Notes: generated by a model not told the origin, from the letters alone. A DNA stretch of 64,000 bases from Ananas comosus (GCF_001540865.1 NC_033623.1:15292955-15356954); one strand, 5' to 3'; counted from the stretch's first letter, positions 22,212-33,529 are shown. Program-made: numbers and translations.

Positions 22212-23043
22212 AGGTTGTGCTTGATTTCTTTGATTTTTTTTTTTTTCGATCTAAAAGAAAAGTTTCTGAATGTTTGATTTGTCGTAAAATAAATTTTTAA
22301 CGTAAAAGATAGTTTACAGATTTGAATGAAAATATGGCTTCTCATTTTTCTCTTAGTTTGTGCTGAATATAAAAACTTGCTCAATAAAAAAACGTCACAC
22401 CGACCGTCCCTAGAGCAAGTGGCAAAGGGCTTGGTAGTTGGTACCCGAGATCTAAATTCAAATCCTAGTTGATTTATATTTTCAGTTAAATTTATTTCTA
22501 AATGAAATAAATGAAGCGGATAGTGTGCTACGTATCTCTAAAAAAAAATAAAAAATAAAGAAATAAAAAAACGTCACGTACCCAATTATATTATTGGGGT
22601 GCACGAGAAAGGCCGGGGCTACTGTACTAATCTACTATTTAATCATTTCCACCTGTTAGATTACACTATCTAACCAACCACTTACTCAATTCTAGAAAAT
22701 CACTAGCATCTTAACCGTATATTTTTTCATCCAACGGCCAAAAAAACGAATAGCATTTATTGTATATCAATAAACAACCGCACATCTTTATATTTATAGT
22801 TTATTTATAAATATAAACTATAATAATAGCATATATTGTATATCAATAATATATAATACATAGGATAAAAGAAAATACATATAATAATTTATTATTATTA
22901 TTATTATTTCAACTAAACAATCGGGATGAAAATTTTTTTTCTTTTCCTACAAACCAAATAATAAATAGTGTAATTTTTTTCTCCCACAAAAAATTTTTCA
23001 CCCATAAATACTTTTCATAATTTTACATGGAACTAAACAGCCT
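22212..23043. mobile_element. Tourist/Harbinger-like MITE with a SINE inserted in it
   Basis: The left end AGGTTGTGCTTGATTTC follows TTA. The right end on the minus strand reads GGCTGTTTAGTTCCATGTAA and is flanked by TTA. Subterminal sequences (TTTGATTTGTCGTAAAATAA on the left; CTTTTCCTACAAACCAAAT and TTTTACATGGAACTAAACA on the right) closely resemble those of the element at 41792-42422, so the two belong to one family. The SINE at 22399-22561 interrupts the left half. Without it the element would be about 650 bp, matching the other copy. Confidence 0.6.
22399..22561 (+). mobile_element. Full-length tRNA-related SINE with 16-bp target duplication
   Basis: Exact 16-bp repeats AATAAAAAAACGTCAC lie at 22383-22398 and 22562-22577. 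The body starts ACCGACCGTCCCTAGAGCAA. It has an A-box-like TAGAGCAAGTGG and a B-box-like TTCAAATCC about 45 bases later, the arrangement of an internal Pol III promoter. Then come GTTAAATTTATTTCTAAATG, the tail GCGGATAGTGTGCTA and an A-rich end. This is the best reference copy of the family in the window. Confidence 0.9.
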
Positions 23044-23149
23044 TAAGTTGTACACCCCTCATCTTAAAATTTAACATTTTATAATTTTCATATTTTTTTA
23101 AATTAATAATATAAGAATTAATTATTGGCTCATTTATAAGGGAGTATAA

Positions 23150-23555
23150 AATAGGGTTAATTGCATAGTAAATTACAAATATATTCCAACAAAGTTCAAT
23201 TTTCATATATTGATCTTACAAAAGTTTCGATATTTTCAAATATGTCATTGTCATTGAAAATTCGGTAGAAAATTTTAATTAACCATCGGTTAAATATTTA
23301 ACCCTAATTAGTTAATGAGGTAAATTGACCTTTTTACCCTCTTCAATAATAGTTGGAATTTTTGGAAGTATATATTTGTGATGACAAAAAGGTTACTTCA
23401 CTTATAAAATAGACAGTATTTTTACAGTAACAAATCAGAGGGATATATTTGAAAATATTAAGATTTTTGTAAAGATAATATATGAAAGTTGAACTTTATA
23501 GGGATATATTTATAATTTACTATATTTGCAAGAATATGTATGAAGTTAATCCTAT
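23150..23555. mobile_element. Foldback MITE with long inverted repeats
   Basis: The left arm (GTAAATTACAAATATATTCC then AAAGTTCAATTTTCATATAT then TTTTCAAATATGTC) is matched in reverse complement by the right arm (TTTGAAAATATTAAGATTTT, AATATATGAAAGTTGAACTT, GGGATATATTTATAATTTAC). The arms are about 100 bases each around a 200-base centre. No coding capacity. A related but weaker arrangement spans about 26255-26790. Confidence 0.65.
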
Positions 23556-23756
23556 AAAATATACACTCCTTTTTGGGTATTACAGGCAATAGTGAATCAA
23601 AACTAATTATGCAGTGTCATAGAGAAAAGCATTTAATTGATCAGCTAAAGGGAGGAGCCCAACGGTAATTTAAATGTCACTAATCCAACTTTTGGATGAT
23701 TTAATTTCTCCTGCTATCTCTTACATTCAATTATATATACAGTGTAACACACATAA

Positions 23757-23867
23757 TTTTTTTTTTTTTGAGAGATAAAGGTAGAGCATACTACTCACTT
23801 CGTTTATATTTTTGAACTCGAATATCAATCACTTAACCCTTTGTCATTCGCGCCAAGGACGGTCGGT
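23757..23867 (-). mobile_element. SINE on the minus strand
   Basis: On the minus strand it reads ACCGACCGTCCTTGGCGCGA, GACAAAGGGTTAAGTGATTG, GAGTTCAAAAATATAAACGA and ends with the tail GAGTAGTATGCTCTACC and poly-A. Its middle is shortened relative to the 22399 copy. Imperfect flanking repeats TAACACACATAA and TAACACGCACAA could be the target duplication. Confidence 0.75.
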
Positions 23868-24604
23868 AACACGCACAAATATTTGTTTACTATATCTTTA
23901 TATAAAGTGTTGATCAACTTTGGGCTTTAATTGGAGACTATCCATATCAATCCCACGTGATTTGCAAAGTGAATCATATTGACACGTTATTAACGCTCTA
24001 TAACAAAATAAGCATGCAATTTAGACTCAAAACTATAAAGTGCACAACCTTTTGACCTGAATCGTTGACAAGTAGGACAATATTAGACCAACCAACATTT
24101 ATGGGTAGTTAGCCGATTGAATGCTGCACCACTTTTCGACCTTGAAGTCCAAATAAATTATTTCGGTGATCTTTTCAATATAATTTATTTTTAAATTAAA
24201 AACTAAGAGTTTGATTTTTATTTGTTAAAAAAAAATTAGCACTTATTATTTGGTAAGAGAGTAAGAGCATATTTTACTTAAGGGATGATTCTTTTTTATT
24301 TAGCAAAATAAAATTATTGGCTGAATATAATACATCAATCTACTCCCCACATATTAGATAGTACGAGCTTTTCAAATAAATTAAGATAGGATAAATTATA
24401 TTTTTGATCCTCAAAGTACTAGATATGAGGTGCGTGATACTTTAATTAGTTGCAACTATTCAACTAATTAATTAATATTTGAGAATTAAACTATCATGCA
24501 TCTCATTGTTCGAAATAAAAGCTATAGTAAATTAAAATTTAAGGTCCTGAGTACCAAGCGACTGATTGTTTGAGGAACAAGTGCACAATTTATTCAAACA
24601 AAAA

Positions 24605-24690
24605 GTATACTGACAAAATGTTTATATATATTTAGAAAATAATATGCGTATACTGACAAAATGTTTATATATATTTAGAAAATAATATGC
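24605..24690. repeat. Tandem duplication, 43-bp unit
   Basis: GTATACTGACAAAATGTTTA and the following TATATTTAGAAAATAATATGC occur twice, 43 bases apart, with no difference over the unit. Confidence 0.85.
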
Positions 24691-24810
24691 GCAAACTATA
24701 AAACGTTCAATGACTCAATCTCTCTTTCCTCTCGACTGCAGTACCAAATCATGGGTCCAAAAATATTTAATTCTAAAATTATTATTATTATTATTATATA
24801 ATATATATAT

Positions 24811-25348
24811 AGAGTTAGGCCTCTATGCTTTCGAAAGTACGGAGACCTCCGTACTTGTAAGTTGTTTTCGATAATGGGACGTTCGATTCAACGATCGATT
24901 CCGTTAAACATGATCTGCACTATTAGAACTATTTAGAAACCAAATTTCATAATTTTTTGACTTCGTTTGCCTAGTGAACAAGTATCTTCAAAATGAACGG
25001 CTGAAAATAAAAATCACATAAAAAACAGTGATAAAGAACTCAAATTTCAAATCGGAAGTATTGTTCTTACTCTTAATGTTAAGTAGAATTTTCTATTAAA
25101 ATTTCATATAATTTGGATACTTCTACACTGTTGAACTTAAAAATGTGCTACATCGGCCGTTAAAATAGTCATTTTTGAGACCTTATGATCGCTTAGTAAA
25201 TGATGTCAAAAAATTATAAAATTTGGTTTCTAAATCGTTCCAATAGCATAGATTATGTCTAACGGAGCCGATCGTCGAATCGGATGCCCTTTCATCGGAA
25301 ACAACTTACAAGTACGGAAGCCTCCGTACTTTCGAAAGCACAGAAGAC

Positions 25349-25352
<4 letters not shown>
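24811..25352. mobile_element. Long-TIR foldback element bordered by TA repeats (copy 1)
   Basis: The outer 190 or so bases on each side are inverted copies. Landmarks on the left are CTTTCGAAAGTACGGAGACC, TCCGTACTTGTAAGTTG, ACGATCGATTCCGTTA and TTTAGAAACCAAATTTCATA. The minus-strand reading of the right end gives CTTTCGAAAGTACGGAGGCT, TCCGTACTTGTAAGTTG, ACGATCGGCTCCGTTA and TTTAGAAACCAAATTTTATA. Each end also has a local hairpin (GTACGGAG with CTCCGTAC). TA-rich DNA precedes it and (TA)n of about 75 bases follows. It has no coding capacity. Its family resemblance to 27866-28410 is clear. Confidence 0.8.

Positions 25353-25428
<76 letters not shown>
25353..25428. repeat. TA microsatellite, about 38 units
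   Basis: Uninterrupted (TA)n immediately after the right end of the foldback element. It produces false Tyr-Ile frames on both strands. Confidence 0.95.
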
Positions 25429-25429
<1 letters not shown>

Positions 25430-27830
25430 TCATGCTATTGAAATTATTATGTGGCGTCACAAATATTCCACAAAGAGGAAAATGTCTGGGAACTTTTTTT
25501 CGCATGCAATCTGAAACTTACCTGGAGTTTCTGGTTGTAACACCCCTCATCCAAAAAATTATTTCTTTTCGCAATTTTAATATTTTTAAAAGATTGATAA
25601 GATAATAATTAATTATCGATTTTTTGATCAGGAAATATAAGATATAAACTCATTTTCGGGTTGACCATCTAATAATTGTAGAGTGTCATGTAGAAAAATA
25701 TTTAATTATTGATCAGCTAAAGCGAGTAGTCCCATAGTAATTTAAATGTCACTAATTCAACTTTGAATGATTTAATTTCTCCTACTATCTCTAACACACA
25801 TTACCCGTGTAACACACATAAATATTTTTCCACCCAGAAAAAAAGAAAAAAGAAAAGAAGAACAGTGTTCTTTGTATAAAGTTCCGATCAACTTTGGACT
25901 TTGGAGATAAGCCGTATCAATTTGCAAAGTTATATTCACACGTTATTATTAACGCTCTATTATAATTAATAAAATAAGCATGCAATTTAGACTCTCCCTG
26001 AATCATTGACGAGTTGGAAAAAGAGACCAATTAACCTACATAGTGAGCCAATTGAATACTTATACTGCACCACTTTTCGACCTTGACGTCAAAATAAATT
26101 GTTCAGTAATATTTTCAATATAATTTATTTTTAAACTAAAAATTAAGAGGTTGTTTTTTGTTCGCTTACAAAATTTTAGCATTCATAATTTGATAAGGAG
26201 GCATATTTTATTTATGAGATGATTCATTTTAATTACTTATAAAAACTTAAATAATCATATTTATCCCTTAAAAAATTTTCTGATTTGTAAATATATCTTT
26301 GCAAAAGCTCTGATTCGTTTATATATATTCCTACCGATTGATTCACCGTTAGATTTTTAACAGTGAATGCGTAAGATAACTATTTTGTTATTACAATTTT
26401 GCCCATACAAAAAGCTTTTTTTTTTTTTTTTCTTTCTCTTCTAGCTTTTGCAGCAACAAGTGCGGCATATCTCAATTTTGCCGCGACCGAGAGCCTCACC
26501 TTTGATATCGTTGCCACCACCATAGGTCTTACCGTCGTCATGGATAAAAAAGAGAGAGTAAGAAAGATGACGGAACTCAACAATAGAATACAAATTATAT
26601 ATATAAGAGATAGAAAAATTATTTTATCCCTTAACTAACTGTTGTTTACTTTTGTAACTCATAGTTACTTAAATTTTGATCACAGAAAAATATATTTAAA
26701 GATGGGAGGACTTTTGAAGGAATAAATTTCATAACTTAAATTTTATAGAAATGTATTTTTATTTAATATTTTCGTAGCGTGCCATTTGCAATTATCCTTA
26801 AAAAGTATACTAACACGATGTTAATATATTTTAAAAAAAACATGGGTGAACTGTAAAAACGACAATGATTCAATCCCTCATTTCTCTCAACCCTCGTACC
26901 AAATCACATGTCCAAATATTTAATCTAACTTATTAGAATCAGAGCCTCTGCTACATAATAATATTTTTTTTCATGCAATGTAGATAGAAAGTTTGCTATG
27001 TAATAATTACACGACACGATCAATAACAAGTCAAAAGTATAATAAAAATGTTCCTCTAATAATCATGATCGGACGGGTTAATTCAAGAAAAAAAAATCTG
27101 GTTGATTAGGACCATCACATAAAAAATATAACACGTGCACTCTAAATAATTTTTTTTTAATTTTTTTTTTCAATCTGGGATTTATTACACGCCGTCACAA
27201 ATATATATTCCACAAAGAGGCAAATGCTTGAATCAGGTGGTCGTGGACTCGTGGTAATGGTGGTCGCTATTTGATTGCGACATTCAACCTGCTCTCCACC
27301 ATGTGCAGGTTCATCATGTTTTCTGGCACTAATAGGACGGAGAAATAAGACAAAAATAGAAAGAAAGCAAAAAAAAGTGGTGCCGAGTAATTTCAACGTC
27401 ACTTTGATGCTCTACCGAAGCTACGCGAAATACTTTTTATTTACTTTTGTCGCTCGAAATTGAGCATGCGTTGCAAAAGCACGCGCAACTCGTGGACATG
27501 CCTATAAATTGTACATAACATTTTCTCGATCTCTCTCTAAAAACAGTAATAGCTAGCTAGGTGGAAGCATTAACAATGTGACGACCCCCGCATGTTGCAG
27601 CGATTCTGGGACCACTGGATTGAAATGACATGATCGAATACGGTCTCAAAGTAAAAGTTTATCTCATCCGCAAAATGTAGAAATTTTCTGTTATATCCGC
27701 GGCATGATCGTAACCGGGTAAAGGGGTCTCAACTTACATATAAACACAAAAAGGACCCGAGTTTTTTTAAGAGGTTTGCACTGTATTCTAATTGGTATTA
27801 TTACAGGTTTTTAGATTCTGCTCCGGCAAT

Positions 27831-27865
<35 letters not shown>
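25429..27865. other. AT-rich gene-free DNA
   Basis: No gene supported. Blocks resemble earlier sequence: about 25640-26120 repeats the order of motifs seen at about 23580-24180, such as AATTTAAATGTCACTAAT, GACCAACC/GACCAATTAACC and CTGCACCACTTTTCGACCTTG. This indicates an old segmental duplication of roughly 2 kb spacing. Confidence 0.5.
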
Positions 27866-27867
<2 letters not shown>

Positions 27868-28406
27868 TGAGTGGGCTGGTATGCTTCTGGAAGCACAGAG
27901 CCCTCTGTGCTTCCAAGTTGTTTTCGATGTTCGGACTTTTGAATCGACGATTGGCTCCGTTAGAGTTGATCTAGAATATTTGAAGTATCTAGAAAATAAA
28001 TTTTGTGATTTTTTGATATCATTTGCGTAGTGATCGAAGGGGCTCAAGATCAATAATTTTAACTGTCGTGGTGAGTCGTTTGCAAGTTTAACGGTGTAGA
28101 AATATTCAAATCATATGAAATTTTGATAGAAAATTTTTTATACCATATAAAACAAGATCAATAACTTTAATCTAAAATTTTAATGTCATATCATCATATT
28201 TTGTAACATTTTTATTTTCAACCGTTGATTTTGAGCCATTTCGATCACTAGGCAAATGATATCGAAAAATCGCAAAATTTATTTTCTAGATACTTCAAAT
28301 ACTCTAGATCAAGTCTAACGGAGCCGATCGTCGATTCGATAGTCCGAACATCGAAAATAATTTGGAAGCACGGAACGCTCTGTGCTTCCAGAAGCATACC
28401 AACGCA

Positions 28407-28410
<4 letters not shown>
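27866..28410. mobile_element. Long-TIR foldback element bordered by TA repeats (copy 2)
   Basis: Left landmarks GGTATGCTTCTGGAAGCACA, TGTGCTTCCAAGTTGTTTTC, ATTGGCTCCGTTAG and CTAGAAAATAAATTTTGTG are found on the minus strand of the right end as GGTATGCTTCTGGAAGCACA, CGTGCTTCCAAATTATTTTC, ATCGGCTCCGTTAG and CTAGAAAATAAATTTTGCG. The arms are about 180 bases each. A GA/TA microsatellite lies to the left and (TA)n at 28410-28472 to the right. Same organisation and partly the same subterminal sequence (CTCCGTTAGA, TTTTTTGA) as the element at 24811, so they are diverged members of one group. Confidence 0.8.

Positions 28411-28472
<62 letters not shown>
28410..28472. repeat. TA microsatellite, about 31 units
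   Basis: Pure (TA)n directly after the right end of the foldback element and shortly before the LINE target site. Confidence 0.95.
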
Positions 28473-28477
<5 letters not shown>

Positions 28478-28657
28478 GGTGGTAATTGTGAACCCAACAA
28501 ACTTGGTGAAAGGTGAAGTCCAAGAGTCTTCTCTGCGGGGTGAAGTTATCTGATGACGAATCTATGGAGCTCTGCAAGCTCCTCCGCGTGGAAGTTTAGT
28601 GCTTGACCTCGTGCCTGAGAAGCCTTTTATGTGTGTGTGTGTGGTAATCGTTTTTCG

Positions 28658-29650
28658 ATGTTTAACATTCTCAGCTGGAATGTCCGCGGTTTAAATGCCG
28701 CTGCTAAGCGTCGTAGTGTCAAGTCAGTGGTGTCTTCACTTTTTTGTACCGTGGCTTGCTTTCAAGAATCCAAAGTGGACTCTGTGTCGCGTTCCTTCCT
28801 ACGTTCCTGTTGTGGCTCTAACTTCGATAAGTGTCACTACATTGCCGCGTCCGGTGCCTCTGGCGGTTTAATCACCTATGGGCCCTCGAAATTTTTCTCT
28901 TGCAACGAAGCCATTTTCAGAAAACACTCGCTCACCCTTCAGCTGACTCCTCTCACGGGCGGAAAGTCCTTCTACCTCTCTAACGTCTACGGGCCGCCTA
29001 CCTGGGATGAAAAGGAAGACTTCTGCTCAAAACTTCTCTCCCTTAACGGGACTTGCACCAACAACTGGGTGATATGTGGAGACTTCAACTTTACTAAAAA
29101 TCAAGAAGAGAGGATAGGAAATACTTGGAGCTCTAGAGCTACGGCCATGTTCTGTGACCTTATTAACAACCTGGCAGTCATATACTTACCCATTTCCAAT
29201 CAGAAGTTCACCTGGTCGAACATGCAATGCAGACCCAGCTTGGCTAAACTCGACAAGTTCCTCGTTTCAACAGATTGGGACCAAACCTATCCTCTAAGCA
29301 AGGTCAAAGCCCTCCCTCGGATCACTTCCGACCACACACCCATCCCCCTATCTACCGGGATCCACCCGCCGACACGGAGGTTTAGATTTGAGCGTGTCTG
29401 GCTTTCTAAGGAGGACTTCACCTCTAACGTACCGTGCTGGTGGAATGAAGTCACCCCCAAGACATCAGCTATCCTCACCCGAACGGCCAAGCTCAGGCAC
29501 TGTAGAATCAGAATTAAGGAATGGCGCAAGACAAACTTCTACAGCATTTCATCTACTAAGAGGCTATTGCAGGAGAACTTCAAAACATTGATCTACTGGA
29601 AGAACGTTTCGCCCTTTCACAAGAGTCTCAGGATAGACGGGATGCCATAA
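28658..29650 (+). pseudogene. LINE ORF2 endonuclease part
   Basis: The frame begins MFNILSWNVRGLN, the standard N-terminus of plant L1 ORF2. AP-endonuclease motifs follow: ACFQESKV, VYGPP, WVICGDFNFT and the terminal SDHTPI. This part is still open for 330 codons. It then continues out of frame from about 29575, where the correct continuation (DLLEERFALSQESQDRRDAI) is in another frame, so the domain is intact but detached from the reverse transcriptase. Confidence 0.9.
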
Positions 29651-32020
29651 AAGCTCAGTTTCAGATCATTCTCCAGGAGGAAGAAATCTTATGGAAAACT
29701 AGGTCCAAACAATTTTGGCTTAAGGAAGGCGATAGTAACACTAAGTTCTTTCGCGCGGTAGCCAATGGAAGAAAAGTACCAACGCGATCGAAGTTATTGA
29801 AGACGAATCAGGATGGCCAATCTACAACGAACAACAAAAACGAGCCCACTTCTTCCATTCTTTCAGACATCTTTTTGGTCGTGCAGAGGAGCCACGATCG
29901 TCGCACCGAGATTGGAGCGGACTATTTCAATCTAACAAACTGCTCAATCCGGATACCCTAACAAGCCCGTTCACTCTAGATGAAGTCAAGAATGCAACTT
30001 TTCAACTTGGTAGCGACAAAGCCCTGGGGCCAGATGGCTTCCCCCTTATCTTTTTCCAATTCTTCTGGGAGACCGTCAAGGAGGACATATTTAAGGTCTT
30101 TCTAGATATCCAGGAAGACAAACTTTTCTCTGGCCCGATTGACTACTCCTACGTATACCTAATCCCGCAAAAAGAAGGAGCACGTAAGGTTAACGACTTC
30201 CGCCCAATAAGCCTCATTAATGGCATTCAGAAAATCATCTCTAAGGTCCTGGCCAACTGACTATCAAGCGTCCTACCGACTATCATCTCATCTTCGCAAT
30301 CAGCCTTCATAAAAAATCGACAGCTGACAGACTCCTTTGTCACTGCCAGTGAACTAATCAACTGGTGCAATAAGTCACGTACGGAATGCGTAAGCATTAA
30401 GGTCGACTTCGAAAAAGCATTCGATAATGTCAAATGATCCTTCCTACAAAGGATCATGCATTGGCTTGGTTTTAGTGACAAATGGTGGGCTTGAATCGAA
30501 CAATGCATCTGCAATGCCAAGGTAGCCATCCTAGTGAATAATAACCCGACAAAGTGGTTAAAAACAAAGAAAGGCCTAAGACAGGGCGGTCCTCTATCTC
30601 CTTACCTCTTCTTACTTGTAGCCGACTGTCTGGCTAGACTAACCGAAGCTGCTAGGGATAATAATTTGTTGCACGGAATCGGTCCAGGAGAAGACTGTCA
30701 AACAACGCTACTTCAATATGCGGACGACACAATCTTTTTTTGCGAGCCACGAAAACACTACATACGAAACCTCCTATTTGTTTGGAAAATCTTTGAGTGG
30801 GCCTCCGGTTTACGGATCAATAAGAATAAAACAGAATTATTTTACCTAGGCGCCAACCCAACCAAGCGTGATAGATTAGCTAGCATCTTAGGTTGTCAAG
30901 TAGGCAACCTACCTTTCCGTTACGTGGGGCTGCCACTTCACAATAGGCCCTTTCGCAAGGAAGACTGGTCAGTCGTCATCAATCGCATTAGCTCGCGAAT
31001 CGAATGGTGGAAAGCCAAGCATCGATCGCAAGGGGGTAAATTTATTCTTATCAACTCTGTTCTAACCAACTTACCGCTTTCCTATCTATCAATCTTCAAA
31101 GTGTCTCGATGGGTGCTATTCAGAATTGAAGCCCTACGTAGAGCCTTCTTCTAGAAAGGCTACTCCAAAATCACTGGGGGAGCATGCCTCGTCAACTGGA
31201 AAATAATTTGTAAAAGTAAGAAGGAAGGTGGACTGGGGTTAAAAGAAGTGGAAGCAATGAGCATCGCTATTTTAACCAAATGGTGGTGGTGTCTCTTCAC
31301 TGAGCCATACCAGCCTTGGTGTAAGCTAATTAGATACTTATACTACAAGAGGAGGAGACCCCTGCATGAGGGTACTGCACTCGTTCCTTACTCGCAGTGG
31401 TGGAAATGAGTGATCCAGTGTCGTGATGTGTTTAAATGCGGCATTTCCTACGAAATTGGGGCCGAAAGCAACATCAAGCTCTGGATGGACATCTGGATTG
31501 GGGAAACACCACTGAGCACGATGTTCCCAGAAATATTTTTTCTATCAGAAACAAGGATTCTCATGTTTCCCAATGCTGGAATTCACGCGGATGGTGATGG
31601 CGCTTCATTTGTAGTGGTTACGTGGCTTCTGCCCCCTCTTGAAATAGAAGACAGCTGGGGCTGCTAAAGGACCAATTACTTCATTACAATCTAAGCAGCG
31701 GACTTGATTTGCTCAAATGGAGGTGGACCTCACACCAAATGTTCATCGTCAACTCCCTTTATAAATTCATCACTTACGCAAGACGAACTGACCCGACCAA
31801 TCAACAGCTATGGAAACTAAAGATTCCTGTTAAAATCAAAATCTTCGTCTGGCTGCTACTCCGCAAGAGGTTGCTCACGGCTGACAGATTGACCAAGCGA
31901 GGGATCCAAGTGGAACCTTGTTGCGTCTTCCGTGCACTTTTCTTGGAAAATTGCGACCACCTTTTCTGCAATTGCGTTTTCGCCCGATTTCTACTTCTAT
32001 GACTAACCAAGTTACCCAAC
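29575..32020 (+). pseudogene. LINE ORF2 reverse transcriptase and C-terminal part
   Basis: Recognisable blocks in order are KQFWLKEGDSNTKFFRAVAN, DKALGPDGFPLIFFQFFWE, NDFRPISLINGIQKIISKVL, SIKVDFEKAFDNV, GLRQGGPLSPYLFLLVADCL, LQYADDTIFF (the catalytic Asp pair is kept), FRYVGLPL and the C-terminal zf-RVT-like block near 31810-31990. In-frame stops interrupt it after SKVLAN (30258), after FDNVK (30435), after KWWA (30493), after RRAFF (31153) and after QWWK (31408), besides a frameshift near 29800. Most are TGA or TAG where Trp or Arg is expected. Confidence 0.9.
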
Positions 32021-32458
32021 AACGCTTCGGGCGAGGACGTCCGAGATCTCTGGAACTTATTATCACGAATCCTAGACGTCACTACAAGAGCTAAAGGTTT
32101 AACCAAGCTAGCGGCTACTTGGTGGGTTGTCTGGACCGAACGAAACAGTTTTGTCTTCTCTTCGAATCTTCCCAACATCGTCAGAGCCTCGGACAGAGCT
32201 TTAACCCTGTCCAACTCCTGGACCTCGCTCCTATAACCCGTCAACTTGCATTTTTTTTACTCTCCCCTCTTTCACCCTTTGATCTTTTTTTCACTTTTTT
32301 TCTTGTTTTACTTCTGTTTTATTTATTTATTTTTCTTACCATTTTTTGCCAAGAAAGTCTAAGCTGCTTCCACCTTGTACACTTAGTTTATGTCTCTTAT
32401 TGAATGAATCAGATAGCGCGCTAGCTTTTTTTTCAAAACAAAAATAAACTTGGTGAAA

Positions 32459-33030
32459 TATTGCACCACTGTTCCCATAAAAACCTTAATAAGATTAGCC
32501 AGACATTTTTCGAAACAAAAAATGGTAAGAAAAAAAAATCAAAACGTGAAAGTGGTGGATCAGATGTGACTATCGAATCTGTAAAACTCTGCCTAATTCC
32601 TTTGCCTCTCATTTGCTTTTTTACTCCACCACCGCCACCGCGAACACGACGTCGTGACAAATTTGAGGGAGCACCGCACTAAAAGTGGTGAAGGTACGGA
32701 CGGAGTCCCACCCACGTAAAGTGGAAAACTCTTTTTAAATGAATATATATATTCTCGCCCTTATTAATGTTTTTCATCCACGTTACTACTTACTACAATC
32801 GAGAGAGAGTGGGGAGTTTGACTTCGACCTCGCCCGATGTGGATGGACACAAACGCTGCCGTGCTCTGCGCACTGCAGTACTGGTTAGGGTAATAATTAA
32901 GGTGCTGTCACGTGCAAAAGAACAGAAAGATACAAACTCCGGCGACCTCGCATCAGTAAAAACTAATCCGTGTCGGGCTCAGACGTTGGTAGGCCGAGAG
33001 GAGGAGTTTGACTTTTTTTTTTTCTTTTTT
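32459..33030. other. Gene-free stretch
   Basis: Short frames only. A PPPPPR-like stretch near 32627 comes from CCACCGCCACCG repeats. No domain or structure supported. Confidence 0.4.
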
Positions 33031-33032
33031 TT

Positions 33033-33112
33033 TGCCTCGTTGATGTAGCTTTCATTTTGTTTCAATGAATGAAACTGATAGCATGTTATTCTTTTCTCAA
33101 TTTTTTTTTTTC
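33033..33112 (+). mobile_element. Probable LINE/SINE 3' tail fragment
   Basis: GTTTCAATGAATGAAACTGATAGCATGTTATTC followed by a T-rich run resembles the 3' tail of the LINE (GAATGAATCAGATAGCGCGC) and of the SINE (AATGAAGCGGATAGTGTGC). Nothing recognisable remains 5' of it, so it is a strongly truncated copy. Confidence 0.5.
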
Positions 33113-33529
33113 TATTCAGATAAGTAAACGAACAAAGTTTTAGATGGACACAATAAAGACAGGACGACCGAGTTAGTAACTAACTTTTTTTTTTTTTTAA
33201 GAAAATCGGCATTATTTAAATAAATAGGTTTATTATCAGGATATTACCTATAGATGAAAATTGCTTTTTTTTTTTATTTTTCCTTTTTCTTAATCAATTG
33301 GCGTATAATACAACTGGATAATAACTATATAGATAGATAGATAGATAGATACCGGGCTTAATTCGAATTAAAAGATTGTTGCAAATTTTTAGAACTATTT
33401 AACAAGTGAGAGCAATAGAGACGCAGGCCTGAAGTGCAGCATAATGCCTCTTCTTCTTTTTCTTTTTTTCAACTTTCCCTTTTTTCCCTGTAATTTCGAG
33501 CCGAATAATTGACATGAAAAACTTGAATG

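Larger units (their letters stand above)
28512..32445 (+). mobile_element. L1-type LINE, 5'-truncated and decayed, 13-bp target duplication
   Basis: Identical AAACTTGGTGAAA repeats at 28499-28511 and 32446-32458 bound the insertion. The first 110 bases look like the end of an ORF1. An AP-type endonuclease, a reverse transcriptase with LQYADDTIFF and GLRQGGPLSPYLF, and a zf-RVT-type region (LWKLKIPVKIKIFVWLLLRK) follow in order. The 3' end has GAATGAATCAGATAGCGCGC, then T- and A-rich sequence. Frameshifts (near 29575 and 29800) and several in-frame stops abolish function. The target duplication shows it entered by target-primed reverse transcription. Confidence 0.93.

Noticed and set aside
25230..25605. 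Frames with long Tyr-Ile runs
   Set aside because: They are translations of (TA)n repeats. The same holds at 28248-28577 and 16360-16560.
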